Under the pieces are notes generated by a model that worked only from the letters and a program-made list of their open reading frames with translations, was not told where the DNA came from and did no database searches. Source: CAVUBL01 sp963739795 (GTDB taxonomy: Bacteria > Acidobacteriota > Thermoanaerobaculia > Multivoradales > DATKCC01). From it: a stretch of 64,000 nucleotides of DNA. Both the position numbers and the translations under genes were made by a program. The DNA is taken from assembly GCA_963739795.1 (NCBI GenBank), contig CAVUBL010000015.1, positions 62,001 through 126,000 on the forward strand, read 5' to 3'. This document shows positions 1 to 7,949 of this stretch, in pieces (position 1 is the first letter of the stretch; every line of letters starts with the position of its first letter).

Positions 1-10
1 GGTGGTGCGG

Positions 11-80
11 AAGGGGTGAGGGCCGGGCCGGGGGCTCCCGGCCCTCCGGGGTTGCTCACCGGGGAGGGTGTTGGGGGATC
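11..80. repeat. Left direct-repeat flank of vapBC (family R4)
   Basis: A GC-rich block that recurs on the other side of vapBC at 831-886. Shared segments include AAGGGGT, CCGGGCCGGGGGCTC and CGGGGTTGCTCACCGGGGAGG, separated by small indels. The left copy holds an extra 7-8 bp that makes it self-complementary around GGGGGCTCCCGGCCC. Its reverse complement contains GCAACCCCGGAGGGCCGGG, also the core of the tandem repeats at 60861-61160. No transposase is adjacent. Confidence 0.6.
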
Positions 81-116
81 GAGGGCAGGAGCGTCAGGAG
101 TTGACGCGATCCGAGG

Positions 117-147
117 TTGCACGTAATCTCGTGTAGCACACTATATC
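117..147 (+). promoter_or_regulatory. Candidate vapBC promoter and operator
   Basis: A -35-like TTGCAC (117-122) and an AT-rich TATATC (142-147) stand 19 nt apart. The -10 lies inside the dyad GCAC-ACTATATC-GTGC, the kind of site a VapB-VapC complex would bind to autorepress. The spacing is one or two bases longer than ideal, so this is a suggestion. Confidence 0.35.
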
Positions 148-188
148 GTGCCGCAGTTTCTGGGAGACTGACGTTCGGGAGACCCGCG

Positions 189-422
189 ATGAAGAGCAAC
201 GTCACCCTTCGCCTGGACTCGGACCTCCTGCAGGAGGCAAAGGTCCTCGCCGCCCGCAAGGGCACTTCGGTCAGCCGGCTGATGGCGGACCAACTGGAGG
301 CCCTCGTCCGAGAGGACCGGCAGTACGAGCAGGCGGAGCGCCGGGCTCTGGAGCGGCTCGATCGGGGCTTCGACCTCCGCTGGGCACCCCCCGCATCCCG
401 GGCCGAGCTGCATGAGCGCTGA
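189..422 (+). CDS. vapB: VapB-type antitoxin
   Basis: Antitoxin of a type II toxin-antitoxin pair, 77 residues. The N-terminal half (about residues 3-45) looks like a ribbon-helix-helix DNA-binding fold: a short strand NVTLRLD, then helices starting DLLQEAKVLAARKG and SVSRLMADQLEAL. The charged C-terminal tail (EDRQYEQAERRALERL onward) is the part expected to wrap and inhibit the toxin. An in-frame TTG lies further upstream, but homology begins at MKSNVTLRLD, so the ATG at 189 was chosen. The gene overlaps vapC by 11 nt, as expected for coupled synthesis. In this family the antitoxin, alone or bound to toxin, represses its own promoter. Confidence 0.85.
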   Translation: MKSNVTLRLDSDLLQEAKVLAARKGTSVSRLMADQLEALVREDRQYEQAERRALERLDRGFDLRWAPPASRAELHER

Positions 423-831
423 GTTCTTCGTGGACTCGAACGTGCTGGTCTACGCCCATGACACCGGGGCCGGCCGGCGGCACGAGGTGGCCCGGGACCT
501 GGTGCGGCGCCTCTGGCGTGAGCGCTCCGGGGTGATCAGCACCCAGGTGCTCCAGGAGGTCTACGTCAACGTGCGCCGCAAGGCGGAGAGGCCACTCTCG
601 CGCGACGAAGCTCTCGAGCTGATCGAGGACTACCTCGGGTGGAACGTCGTGGTGAACACACCGCGCTCCGTCCTGGAGGCGATCCGCATCGAAGAGCGCT
701 TCCAGATCTCCTTCTGGGACGCCCTGATCGTCCAGGCGGCGCAGACGGCCGGGGCGCGAACGCTCTACACGGAAGACCTCAACGCCGGCCAGAAGTACGG
801 CTCGGTCCGGGTGGTCAATCCCTTCGACTGA
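412..831 (+). CDS. vapC: VapC-type PIN-domain ribonuclease toxin
   Basis: Toxin of the pair, a 139-residue single PIN domain of normal VapC length. The acidic metal-binding set is intact: D8 (FFVDSNV), E49 (QVLQEVY), D103 (SFWDALI) and D122 (LYTEDLN). VapC toxins cut specific RNAs such as initiator tRNA or the sarcin-ricin loop; the target here cannot be read from sequence. The start overlaps vapB. No other gene shares the transcript: a GC-rich repeat begins at the stop codon and the next gene, vgrG, converges. With both catalytic and antitoxin elements intact, the pair is probably functional. Confidence 0.9.
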   Translation: MSAEFFVDSNVLVYAHDTGAGRRHEVARDLVRRLWRERSGVISTQVLQEVYVNVRRKAERPLSRDEALELIEDYLGWNVVVNTPRSVLEAIRIEERFQISFWDALIVQAAQTAGARTLYTEDLNAGQKYGSVRVVNPFD

Positions 832-886
832 AGGGGTAGCCGGGCCGGGGGCTCCGGGGTTGCTCACCGGGGAGGTTGTGGGGGGA
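831..886. repeat. Right direct-repeat flank of vapBC (family R4)
   Basis: Starts at the last base of the vapC stop codon and repeats the block at 11-80 in the same orientation, lacking its two short internal expansions. Together the copies bracket the toxin-antitoxin pair. The rest of the 832-1347 gap holds one R1 hairpin repeat (987-1042), unremarkable sequence to 1168, and the inverted-repeat element at 1169-1351. Confidence 0.6.
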
Positions 887-986
887 GGAAGGTTCTCGAC
901 GTCTTCGAACACGAGATCCGAAGCTCCCCGAACCTAATGGGCCGCGGCAACTTCTGGCGAATCCTGGGCGAAGGACTGGGTGGGGG

Positions 987-1042
987 CGTCCCCTTCTCCC
1001 CCTGGGGGTGAGAAGGGGATCGAGGGGTCAGAGGGGGGATCC
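987..1042 (+). repeat. R1 hairpin/G-rich repeat, copy 1
   Basis: Stem CCCCTTCTC / GAGAAGGGG around CCCCTGGGGGT, followed by ATCGAGGGG and a GGGGGG run ending GATCC. Compared with the commonest copy (CCCCTTCCC / GGGAAGGGG), one stem position has changed on both arms. It sits between convergent vapC and vgrG. Confidence 0.75.
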
Positions 1043-1168
1043 GAAGGCTCTCTGCGTTTCGGAAGGCCCGGGCCGCTGCGGGCTTGGCAGGACGGTGGCC
1101 GCGGGTGGGCGGGGGGCAACGGGAGCGCGAACGAAAAGCGAGCCCGAGGCACCTGGCACGCTCGGCTC

Positions 1169-1351
1169 CTAGCCTGGACTATTCATGAGTCACCTACTAC
1201 GAGCCGCAATTCCACGCGATCTCAGGGCGTACTCGCTCTTCGCTCCTCAACGTACTGTCCAGTACGCCTGCGTCGCTCATCGCTACGTGCGCCCTGATCT
1301 CACACACACTTGCGCCTCTCGCTACGGCGCCTCATGAATAGTCCAGGCTAG
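1169..1351. repeat. 183-bp nested inverted-repeat element
   Basis: Perfect 21-nt terminal inverted repeats at 1169-1189 and 1331-1351 (left arm starts CTAGCCTGGACTATTC). A second stem pairs TCAGGGCG (1222-1229) with CGCCCTGA (1291-1298). A central hairpin, CGTACTG-TC-CAGTACG, occupies 1251-1266. The right arm contains the TAG stop codon of vgrG. The layout resembles a small non-autonomous mobile element or a structured terminator. No ORF of note lies inside and no matching transposase is in the window. Confidence 0.7.
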
Positions 1352-3426
1352 TTAATCTTCACGATCGCCCCTTGCACCGTCACGGAGGCGCTCCCCTGCA
1401 CCGTCGCCGAGGCTCCGGCCTTGTCGGTGAGGCTGGCTCCGGCTTGGTTCGTCAGGCTGGCTCCGGCCTTGTTGGTCAGGCTGGAGCCGGCCTGGTTCGT
1501 GAGGCTGGAGCCGGCTTTGTTGGTGAGGTTGGTGCCGGCCTGGTCGGTGAGGGCCTGGGCGGCCTTGGTGGTGAGGTTGGCTCCGGACTGGACGAGGGTG
1601 TCGCCGCCGGACTTGATGGTGACCTTGCCGGTGACGTCGATGGTCAGGTCGCCCTTCACGGTGAGCTTGTAGTTCTTGTCCACCGTGTGGGTGAAGTTGG
1701 CCTCGTCGGTGTGGGTCTCGTCGCCGGTCACCTTGACGTCTCGGGTGCCCTTGACCGAGTGGCTCTCGTTGCCGGTCTCCACCGTCACCGTCCGGTTGCC
1801 CTTCTTGACCGTGAAGGTTTCGTTGCCCTCGGCGAGGGTCACCGTGCGGTGGTTCTGGATGTCGATGGTCTGGTCGCCGGCGCTCTTGACCTCGAAGCCC
1901 ACCTTCAGGGTGTCGTTGTTCTTGACCACCCGGTTGAAGTCCCGCTCGGCCTGGAAGTAGACCTCCTCCGAGCCCTTCTTGTCCTCGAAGCGGAGCTCGT
2001 TGTAGCCGTCGGAGCCCTTGGAGCTGTCCGACTTGACGGTGCTCTTGGTCTGCTCGTCCGGGAGCGGGTAGGGCACCGTCTGCTCGGCGTTGTAGACGCC
2101 GCCGGTGACCAGGGGCCGGTCGGGGTTCCCCTCGAGGAAGGAGACCACCACCTCCTGGCCGATCCGGGGCAGGAACCAGTGGCCCCACGACCGCCCCGCC
2201 CAGCCCTGGGCCACCCGGATCCAGCACGAGCTTTTCTCGTCCTTCTGGCCGACCTGGTCCCAGTGGAACTGCACCTTGATCCGGCCGTACTGGTCGGTCC
2301 AGATCTCCTCGCCCGCCTTGCCCACCACCAGGGCCGTCTGGGTGCCCGGGATGATCGGCTTGGGGGTGGTCCGGGCCGGCCGGAACGGGGTGTTGGCCGG
2401 GAGCGCCTCGAAGCTGTTCGTGTACCCCTCCCAGGTCGCAGCGTGGATCACCCGCGCCAGGACGTAGTCGGCGTTGACGTCGCCTCGGGGGTGGTCCTCG
2501 ACGGTGGTCTTGAAGCCCGGGAGGAAGGCCCGGCAGTAGCCCTCTCCCCGCAGCCAGCGAACCTGCGCCTCCCGCTCCTCCGCCCGTAGCTTGGTCAGGG
2601 CATCGCCGGCGGCCTTCTTCAGGAACCGGCCCGGGTAGTGGTAGACGCGGCGGCTGGCGGCGGTGGAGGCGCCGTCCCGGGCCACCTGGCTGCTCACCGA
2701 GGCGATCAGGTCGGTCGAGGGGGTCTCGAAGTTGTAGTCGTCAAGGGCGAACGCGCCGGAGATGACCGCTTCCTCGAGGGTCAGGTGGAAGAGGGTGTTC
2801 TGCTGGGTCCACACCCCCCGCGTGCCGTAGCGCACCGAGGCGGCGCCCGGGCAGACGGCGAAGGCCGAGGGGCTGTCGGCCATCACCAGGGTGTGCTTGC
2901 CCTGGGCGTGCTCGAAGAAGTAGAAGATGCCCTCCTCCTCGAACAGGCGCGAGACGAAGTCGAAGGCGGTCTCGTTGTACTGCACGCAGTACTCGCGGGG
3001 CGAGTAGCTCCCGGTCAGGCTCCGGCGGAAGTCGGTGAAACCGTGGTCGCCGAACACCGACTCGACGATGTCGGGCACCGACATCTCCTGGAAGATCTTG
3101 CAGTCCGCCGAGTGGGTGAGGAGCCAGGGCCACGGGTGGAGCTCGGCGTAGTAGCGGGTGAAGGTCGGGTCGCTGCCGCCCTGGACGAAGCGGCCGATCA
3201 CCCCGTCGATGTAGCGGTCCGAGCCGTCGGCCAGGTGCAGGGTGATGGTCGCCCCCTGGCCCACCACCTGGGAGAAGTCGATGGAGGGGTCCTCGCTCTC
3301 GAGCTCGAGGGTGAACTGGAAGAGGCTGGAGAGCCTCTCCTCGCCGCGGAAGGAGCGCAGCAGGAGCTTGTCCGGCCCGAGGGGCGTGGTGAGGGAGAAG
3401 TAGAGGTTCTCGTGGGTGTAGGCCAT
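1348..3426 (-). CDS. vgrG: T6SS spike protein VgrG (TssI)
   Basis: Trimeric spike that caps the Hcp tube and is fired out of the cell; 692 residues. The first 380 or so residues match the gp27-like base, and a gp5-type OB-fold/needle region follows around WGHWFLPRIGQEVVVSFLEG and NPDRPLVTGGVYN. The C-terminal beta-helix is rich in T, V and K and ends in seven octapeptide repeats (residues 618-673) of form LTx(K/Q)A(G/A)xx, in which K and Q alternate strictly. There is no C-terminal enzymatic domain, so this is not an evolved VgrG; a PAAR tip or cargo gene is not next to it. It is the last gene of the T6SS operon, 48 nt after the TIG lipoprotein gene. Its stop codon lies in the inverted repeat at 1331-1351. 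Confidence 0.95.
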   Translation of the reverse strand: MAYTHENLYFSLTTPLGPDKLLLRSFRGEERLSSLFQFTLELESEDPSIDFSQVVGQGATITLHLADGSDRYIDGVIGRFVQGGSDPTFTRYYAELHPWPWLLTHSADCKIFQEMSVPDIVESVFGDHGFTDFRRSLTGSYSPREYCVQYNETAFDFVSRLFEEEGIFYFFEHAQGKHTLVMADSPSAFAVCPGAASVRYGTRGVWTQQNTLFHLTLEEAVISGAFALDDYNFETPSTDLIASVSSQVARDGASTAASRRVYHYPGRFLKKAAGDALTKLRAEEREAQVRWLRGEGYCRAFLPGFKTTVEDHPRGDVNADYVLARVIHAATWEGYTNSFEALPANTPFRPARTTPKPIIPGTQTALVVGKAGEEIWTDQYGRIKVQFHWDQVGQKDEKSSCWIRVAQGWAGRSWGHWFLPRIGQEVVVSFLEGNPDRPLVTGGVYNAEQTVPYPLPDEQTKSTVKSDSSKGSDGYNELRFEDKKGSEEVYFQAERDFNRVVKNNDTLKVGFEVKSAGDQTIDIQNHRTVTLAEGNETFTVKKGNRTVTVETGNESHSVKGTRDVKVTGDETHTDEANFTHTVDKNYKLTVKGDLTIDVTGKVTIKSGGDTLVQSGANLTTKAAQALTDQAGTNLTNKAGSSLTNQAGSSLTNKAGASLTNQAGASLTDKAGASATVQGSASVTVQGAIVKIN
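1408..1575 (-). repeat. 24-bp repeats encoding the VgrG octapeptides
   Basis: Seven head-to-tail 24-bp units inside vgrG encode LTTKAAQA, LTDQAGTN, LTNKAGSS, LTNQAGSS, LTNKAGAS, LTNQAGAS and LTDKAGAS. The effective period is 48 bp because K-type and Q-type units alternate. Such arrays can lengthen or shorten by recombination without shifting frame. Confidence 0.9.
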
Positions 3427-3474
3427 GCGAGGTCTCCCGTCTCGTCCAGCGGGCCGCGGCGCGACGGCCGCGAG

Positions 3475-5208
3475 CTAGTTGATCCGACAGGACGTGTCGG
3501 TCGGCACGTAGGTGAAGGCGCCCGGCAGGGTGTCCAGGCAACCGGTCGCCTGGTTGACCACCTCGACGTCCACCGTGAGATTGCCGTAGCGCACGCCCGT
3601 GTTGCCCATCCCGTCGGTGCACGGGTACTGCGGGAAGAGGCCGGTGGGGACGGCCGGCGTCCTCACCTGGACGCCTCCCTGCACCAGCGTGAGGTTCGTG
3701 CCCAGGAGCTCCTGGCCGGAGGCCACGAACAGGACCCGCACCGGGGAGTCGAGCCCCGTGCCCGAGACGGTCACCGTCAAGCCGCCGGCCTGGCTCCCCT
3801 GCCTGGGGGAGATGGCGGACAGGCTCGGGCTCGGCACCTGGTAGTTGAACACCACGGCGGCCTGGCCGGCTTGGCCGTTGCCGAGATCCGTCACCTTGAG
3901 CCCCTGCACCGGAATCGTCCCGCTCGCCGGGCAGGCCGACACGGTGGCGGGCTCGGTGATGAAGACGATCCGGGTCGCCGTGACCGAGGTCACCTGGGTC
4001 TGAGCGACCCCGCCCAGCTCCACCGAGACCGGCTCCTCGAAGCCGCTGCCGGTGACGGTGACCGAGGTGCCGCCCGAGTACGGTCCCTGGGTCGGCGAGA
4101 TCGAGGTCACGAGGACCGGCGCCGGGCCCGCCGGCGCCTGGTATCCGAAGCCTCCCGGGAGGGTGGCGGTGCGCGGGCTGGTGCCGGGGTCCAGGGTCAC
4201 CACGACGTCGACCAGCTTGGTCGTGCCGGCGTCCACCGGCATCTTCGACGGCGGCACGACGACCTCGATCTTGGTCGCCGAGATCGCCTTCGCCCCCTGG
4301 CCCACGACCCCGTCGAACTCCACCTGGACGGCCTCTCCGGTCAACCACCCCTGGCCGGAGACGAACACCAGGTCGCCGCCGTCCGGGCTGCCCCGGGACG
4401 GGTTGACACCGGTGAGGTAGAACGGCGACTGCGGGGCCCGGGTGTAGGCGAAGGCGCCGGCCAGCGTGTCACTCGGCGGGGCGGGGTCGTTGAGGACGTT
4501 GGTGACGGTCACGTCGACCTGGACCGAGGCTCCGGCCGCCACGGCCATGGCCGAGGGGGGCGTCTGGACCTGGAGGGTGTTCGACGCCACCGAGACGACC
4601 TGGCCCACCACCCCGCCGAAGGTCACCCGCACCGGCGCCTCGAAGCCCGCGCCGGAGATGGTCACCACGGTCCCGCCCTCGGGCGGGCCCGTGGCGGGCT
4701 GAATCGAGGAGAGGTAGAACGTCTTGGGGAGCGCATCGACCACCGGCACCCGGACCTGGCCGACGCTCCCGCCCACCTTGGCCAGGATCGTGGCGGTGCC
4801 CACGGCGGAGCCGCCGAAGAAGCTCACCTGGGCGCGCCCGCCCACCAAGCTCAGGGTGGCCACCTGCACCGGCTTCTGCTCGTTGTCGACCCCCAGGCTT
4901 CCCAGGTCGGTGCTCAGAGTGGTGGAGGTGCCGTCGGGCGGGGCCATCTGGCTCATGACGCCCTTGGCGACCACGGTGAGCGTGGTGGGGGTGCCGGAGC
5001 CCGCCTGGAGCTCGGTCGGGTCGGCGGTGATGGAGATCGTGTAGGTCTCGCTGCCGCCGCCGGCTCCGGCACCCGGGTCGGTCGGCGAGGTGGGCGCCAC
5101 GGGGTTGCCCGAGTCGCACCCCGGGGCGGCGAGCAGCAGGACGCCGAGCAGGACCCAGCCTCCGACCAGGAGCCCGGCCCTCCCGCGCCCTCCCGCGACG
5201 CCCGTCAC
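3475..5208 (-). CDS. IPT/TIG-repeat lipoprotein in the T6SS operon
   Basis: 577-residue predicted lipoprotein, not a known T6SS core component. A basic N-terminus and hydrophobic stretch end in a lipobox-like APGC (C31), followed by Asp at +2 and a low-complexity P/T/G linker. Next come a bacterial Ig-like segment (about residues 60-160) and four IPT/TIG domains, recognisable by repeated SxxPxxGPxxGG and VxVxGxGF blocks at about 167, 257, 358 and 448. The last domain has a Cys-containing extension (YPCTDGMGN, ATGCLDT, TSCRIN). The gene starts with GTG overlapping the clpV stop (GTGA), so it is translationally coupled to T6SS expression, and it precedes vgrG by 48 nt. TIG domains bind carbohydrate or protein at cell surfaces in other systems. 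Here an envelope-anchored adaptor, adhesin or spike-associated role is possible; none is shown by sequence. Confidence 0.8.
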   Translation of the reverse strand: MTGVAGGRGRAGLLVGGWVLLGVLLLAAPGCDSGNPVAPTSPTDPGAGAGGGSETYTISITADPTELQAGSGTPTTLTVVAKGVMSQMAPPDGTSTTLSTDLGSLGVDNEQKPVQVATLSLVGGRAQVSFFGGSAVGTATILAKVGGSVGQVRVPVVDALPKTFYLSSIQPATGPPEGGTVVTISGAGFEAPVRVTFGGVVGQVVSVASNTLQVQTPPSAMAVAAGASVQVDVTVTNVLNDPAPPSDTLAGAFAYTRAPQSPFYLTGVNPSRGSPDGGDLVFVSGQGWLTGEAVQVEFDGVVGQGAKAISATKIEVVVPPSKMPVDAGTTKLVDVVVTLDPGTSPRTATLPGGFGYQAPAGPAPVLVTSISPTQGPYSGGTSVTVTGSGFEEPVSVELGGVAQTQVTSVTATRIVFITEPATVSACPASGTIPVQGLKVTDLGNGQAGQAAVVFNYQVPSPSLSAISPRQGSQAGGLTVTVSGTGLDSPVRVLFVASGQELLGTNLTLVQGGVQVRTPAVPTGLFPQYPCTDGMGNTGVRYGNLTVDVEVVNQATGCLDTLPGAFTYVPTDTSCRIN

Positions 5209-7949
5209 ACGAACCTCCCCAGCTCGTCGACCGAGATGTGGACTTTCTTGAACGCCTCGCCCCGGGCCATGCGCTCGAGGATGCGGCCCGAGAGCTCGGG
5301 GAGCAGGGTCTGGGTCAGGAGGTGGTCGATGTTGCGGGCCCCGGAGGAGCGCTCGGTGCAGCGCGCGGCCAGGGACTCGACCAGAGGCTCGTCCCAGGTG
5401 AGCTCGGCGGCGTGGCTCGCCCGGATGCGCTCGCGCACGCCCTCGAGCTTGAGCCCCACGATCCGCACGATCTCCTCGTGCCCCAGGGGGTAGTACGGGA
5501 CCACCACCAGGCGCCCGAGCAGGGCCGCCGGGAAGCGGTGCTGGAGGATCGGCCGGACGGCGTCGAGGAGCTCCTCGGCGCTCGGCCGTTCCGGCGCCTC
5601 GAGCTGGGTTCGGGACTGGGCTCGGGCCTTGGCCTTCCCCGCTCCCACCGACTCCTCGCCGGCCACGCAGAGCTCCTGAATCGACTCGGCGCCGACGTTC
5701 GAGGTGAGGAGGATGACCGTGTGCTTGAAGTCCACCGGCACGCCTTCGCCGTCCTCCAGCACCCCCTTGTCGAACACCTGGTAGAAGAGCTCGAGCACGT
5801 CGGGGTGCGCCTTCTCCACCTCGTCCAGGAGGACCACGCAGTGGGGCTTCCTGCGCACCGCCTCGGTGAGCACACCCCCCTTGCCATAGCCCACGTAGCC
5901 GGGCGGAGCGCCCTTGAGGGTCGCCACCGAGTGGGCCTCCTGGAACTCGCTCATGTGAATCGAGACCAGGTTCCGCTCGCCGCCGTAGAGGACCTCGGCG
6001 AGCTGCACGGCCGTCTCCGTCTTGCCCACGCCGGTGGGGCCCACCAGGAGGAAGACCCCCTTGGGCTTGGCCGGGTCCTCCAGGCCGGCCCGCGAGGTGG
6101 AGATCCGGCGGCAGATGGCGTCGAGGGCCTGGGGCTGGCCGACGATCCGCTCGCCCAGGCGTTCCTCGAGGGCGAGGACGCCCTTCACCTCGTCGACGAG
6201 CATGCGGCCGGCGGGGATGCCGGTCCAGCCGGCGATCACCGCCGCCACCACCCGCTCGTCGACGGCCAGGGGCACCAGGGGCTGGTCGCCCTGGAAGGCC
6301 GCGACCTCGGAGACCAGCTCGGCCAGGCGCTCGCGGAGCTCGACCGTCGCGGCGATGTCTCCCTCCTCGACCGTGGCCTCCTCCGCCTCGGCCAGCTCGG
6401 CTTCGGTCTCCCGCACCTCGGCCACCCGCCGGCGCTCCTCCTCCCAGCGCTCGGCGAGGTCCCGGCTCTCGGCCTCCAGGCGCTCGAGCTCGGCCGCCAG
6501 GTCCTCCGCCGAGGGCCGGCCGTCGGCGGTCTCGCCCTCGCGCTCCACCACCTCGAGCTCGGCCCGGGCGAGGCGGATGCGGCGCCCGACGTCCTCCAGG
6601 GGGGCGGGGGTCGCCTCCTGGGCGAGGGCGACCCGGGCGCAGGCGGTGTCGAGGACGCCGATGGCGCTGTCCGGGAGACGGCGCTCGGAGAGATACCGGT
6701 GGGACAGGCGGACGGCGTCGCGCACCGCCGCGTCGCGGATCGCCACGCCGTGGTGGGCCTCCAGGTTGGGCACCAGGCCCCGGAGCATGTCGACGGCGGC
6801 GTCCTCGTCCGGCTCCTCGACCTTGACGAGCTGGAAGCGCCGGGCCAGGGCCGGGTCCTTCTCGAAGTACTTCTTGTACTCGCTCCAGGTGGTGGCGGCG
6901 ATGGTCCGCAGCTCGCCGCGGGCGAGGGCCGGCTTGAGGAGGTTCGCCGCGTCGCCCAGGCCCTCGGGGCCGCCGGCGCCGATCAGGGCGTGGGCTTCGT
7001 CGATGAACAGGATCACCGGGCTCGGGGCGTCGCGCACCTCGGCGATGACCGACTTGAGGCGGTCCTCGAACTCCCCCTTCACGCCGGCGCCGGCCTGGAG
7101 CAGGCCGAGGTCGAGGATGCGCAGCTCCACCTGCTTGAGGGGCTCGGGCACCGAGCCCTCCACCACCCGGAGGGCGAACCCCTCGGCGACGGCGGTCTTG
7201 CCCACGCCGGCGTCGCCCACCAGGATCGGGTTGTTCTGGCGCCGGCGGGTGAGGATGTCGATCACCTGGCGGATCTCGCCGTCGCGGCCCCGGATGGGGT
7301 CGATCCCTCCCGCCCGCGCCTCACCGGTGAGGTCGAGGGTGTAGCGGTCCAGGGCGCTCTCGCGGCCCGGCGGAGGCGCCGGCCGGCTCCGCGTCTCCCC
7401 CGCCGTCTCGCCGGCCGCTCGCCCGGCGGCGCCCTCCCGGCCACCGCGGCCGTTGGAGCGACCCGGCACCCCCTCCTCGGCCGACTCCCGGACCAGCTCC
7501 CGGAGGTTCTCCCGCAGGGTCTCCCGGGGGATGCGGGCGAGGACCGGGCAGGACTCGATGACCGTGCCGCGCAGGGTCTCGTCTTCGAACAGGGCGAGGA
7601 GGAGGGCGCCGCTTCGCACCCGCTCGGAGCCCAGTTGCAGCGACGAGACGAGCCAGCCCTCGCGCAGGAGTTGGAGCACCTGGGGGGCCATGGCCGGGGT
7701 GCGGCTGTTGCCCCGGTCGAATCCCTCGAGGGCGCGTTCGAGCTGCCGGGCGAGGTCCGCCTTCTCGATCTCGAAGTAGGCGAGGACCGGGTCGAGGTCG
7801 GAGCCGGGGAGCTTCAGGAGCTCGACCAGCAGGTGCTCGACCTCCACGTTGTAGTGGGTCTGGGCGACGCACAGGGCGGCCGCCGTCTCCAGGGCGCGCC
7901 GCGGCAACGGCCCGAGCCGGTCGATCAGGGGCTTGAGCTCGCGGATCAC
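5205..7949 (-). CDS. clpV: T6SS sheath-recycling ATPase ClpV (TssH)
   Basis: Hexameric AAA+ unfoldase that pulls apart the contracted TssB-TssC sheath in the cytoplasm. 914 residues, normal for ClpV. Features in order: an N-terminal Clp-N-like domain (1-155); a poorly conserved Gly/Ala/Arg linker (160-200); D1 with Walker A GDAGVGKT (245-252) and Walker B LFIDEAH; a coiled-coil middle domain rich in Glu and Arg; and D2 with Walker A GPTGVGKT (about 636) and Walker B VVLLDEVEKAHPD. Both ATPase sites look intact. It starts with GTG in a 4-nt overlap with tssG and ends in a 4-nt overlap with the TIG lipoprotein gene. Position inside a complete T6SS operon separates it from housekeeping ClpB. Confidence 0.95.
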   Translation of the reverse strand: MIRELKPLIDRLGPLPRRALETAAALCVAQTHYNVEVEHLLVELLKLPGSDLDPVLAYFEIEKADLARQLERALEGFDRGNSRTPAMAPQVLQLLREGWLVSSLQLGSERVRSGALLLALFEDETLRGTVIESCPVLARIPRETLRENLRELVRESAEEGVPGRSNGRGGREGAAGRAAGETAGETRSRPAPPPGRESALDRYTLDLTGEARAGGIDPIRGRDGEIRQVIDILTRRRQNNPILVGDAGVGKTAVAEGFALRVVEGSVPEPLKQVELRILDLGLLQAGAGVKGEFEDRLKSVIAEVRDAPSPVILFIDEAHALIGAGGPEGLGDAANLLKPALARGELRTIAATTWSEYKKYFEKDPALARRFQLVKVEEPDEDAAVDMLRGLVPNLEAHHGVAIRDAAVRDAVRLSHRYLSERRLPDSAIGVLDTACARVALAQEATPAPLEDVGRRIRLARAELEVVEREGETADGRPSAEDLAAELERLEAESRDLAERWEEERRRVAEVRETEAELAEAEEATVEEGDIAATVELRERLAELVSEVAAFQGDQPLVPLAVDERVVAAVIAGWTGIPAGRMLVDEVKGVLALEERLGERIVGQPQALDAICRRISTSRAGLEDPAKPKGVFLLVGPTGVGKTETAVQLAEVLYGGERNLVSIHMSEFQEAHSVATLKGAPPGYVGYGKGGVLTEAVRRKPHCVVLLDEVEKAHPDVLELFYQVFDKGVLEDGEGVPVDFKHTVILLTSNVGAESIQELCVAGEESVGAGKAKARAQSRTQLEAPERPSAEELLDAVRPILQHRFPAALLGRLVVVPYYPLGHEEIVRIVGLKLEGVRERIRASHAAELTWDEPLVESLAARCTERSSGARNIDHLLTQTLLPELSGRILERMARGEAFKKVHISVDELGRFV

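Noticed and set aside
1169..1351. Insertion sequence
   Set aside because: The terminal inverted repeats are perfect but there is no transposase inside, no clear target duplication, and no full-size copy in the window. Described as an inverted-repeat element instead.
1348..3426. Effector domain on VgrG
   Set aside because: The C-terminus is only octapeptide repeats and a short beta end. No lipase, actin-ADP-ribosylating or peptidoglycan-hydrolase motif was seen.
3475..5208. TIG lipoprotein as T6SS toxin or PAAR protein
   Set aside because: It has a lipoprotein signal, repeated Ig-like domains and no PAAR motif or catalytic residues, and no immunity-like gene follows.
2638..5493. Long open frame on the plus strand opposite vgrG and the TIG lipoprotein gene
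   Set aside because: It is a GC-bias shadow: Gly/Arg/Val/His-rich with no motif, while the minus strand holds recognisable proteins over the same bases. The same applies to 5238-8267, 24290-26280 and similar frames.
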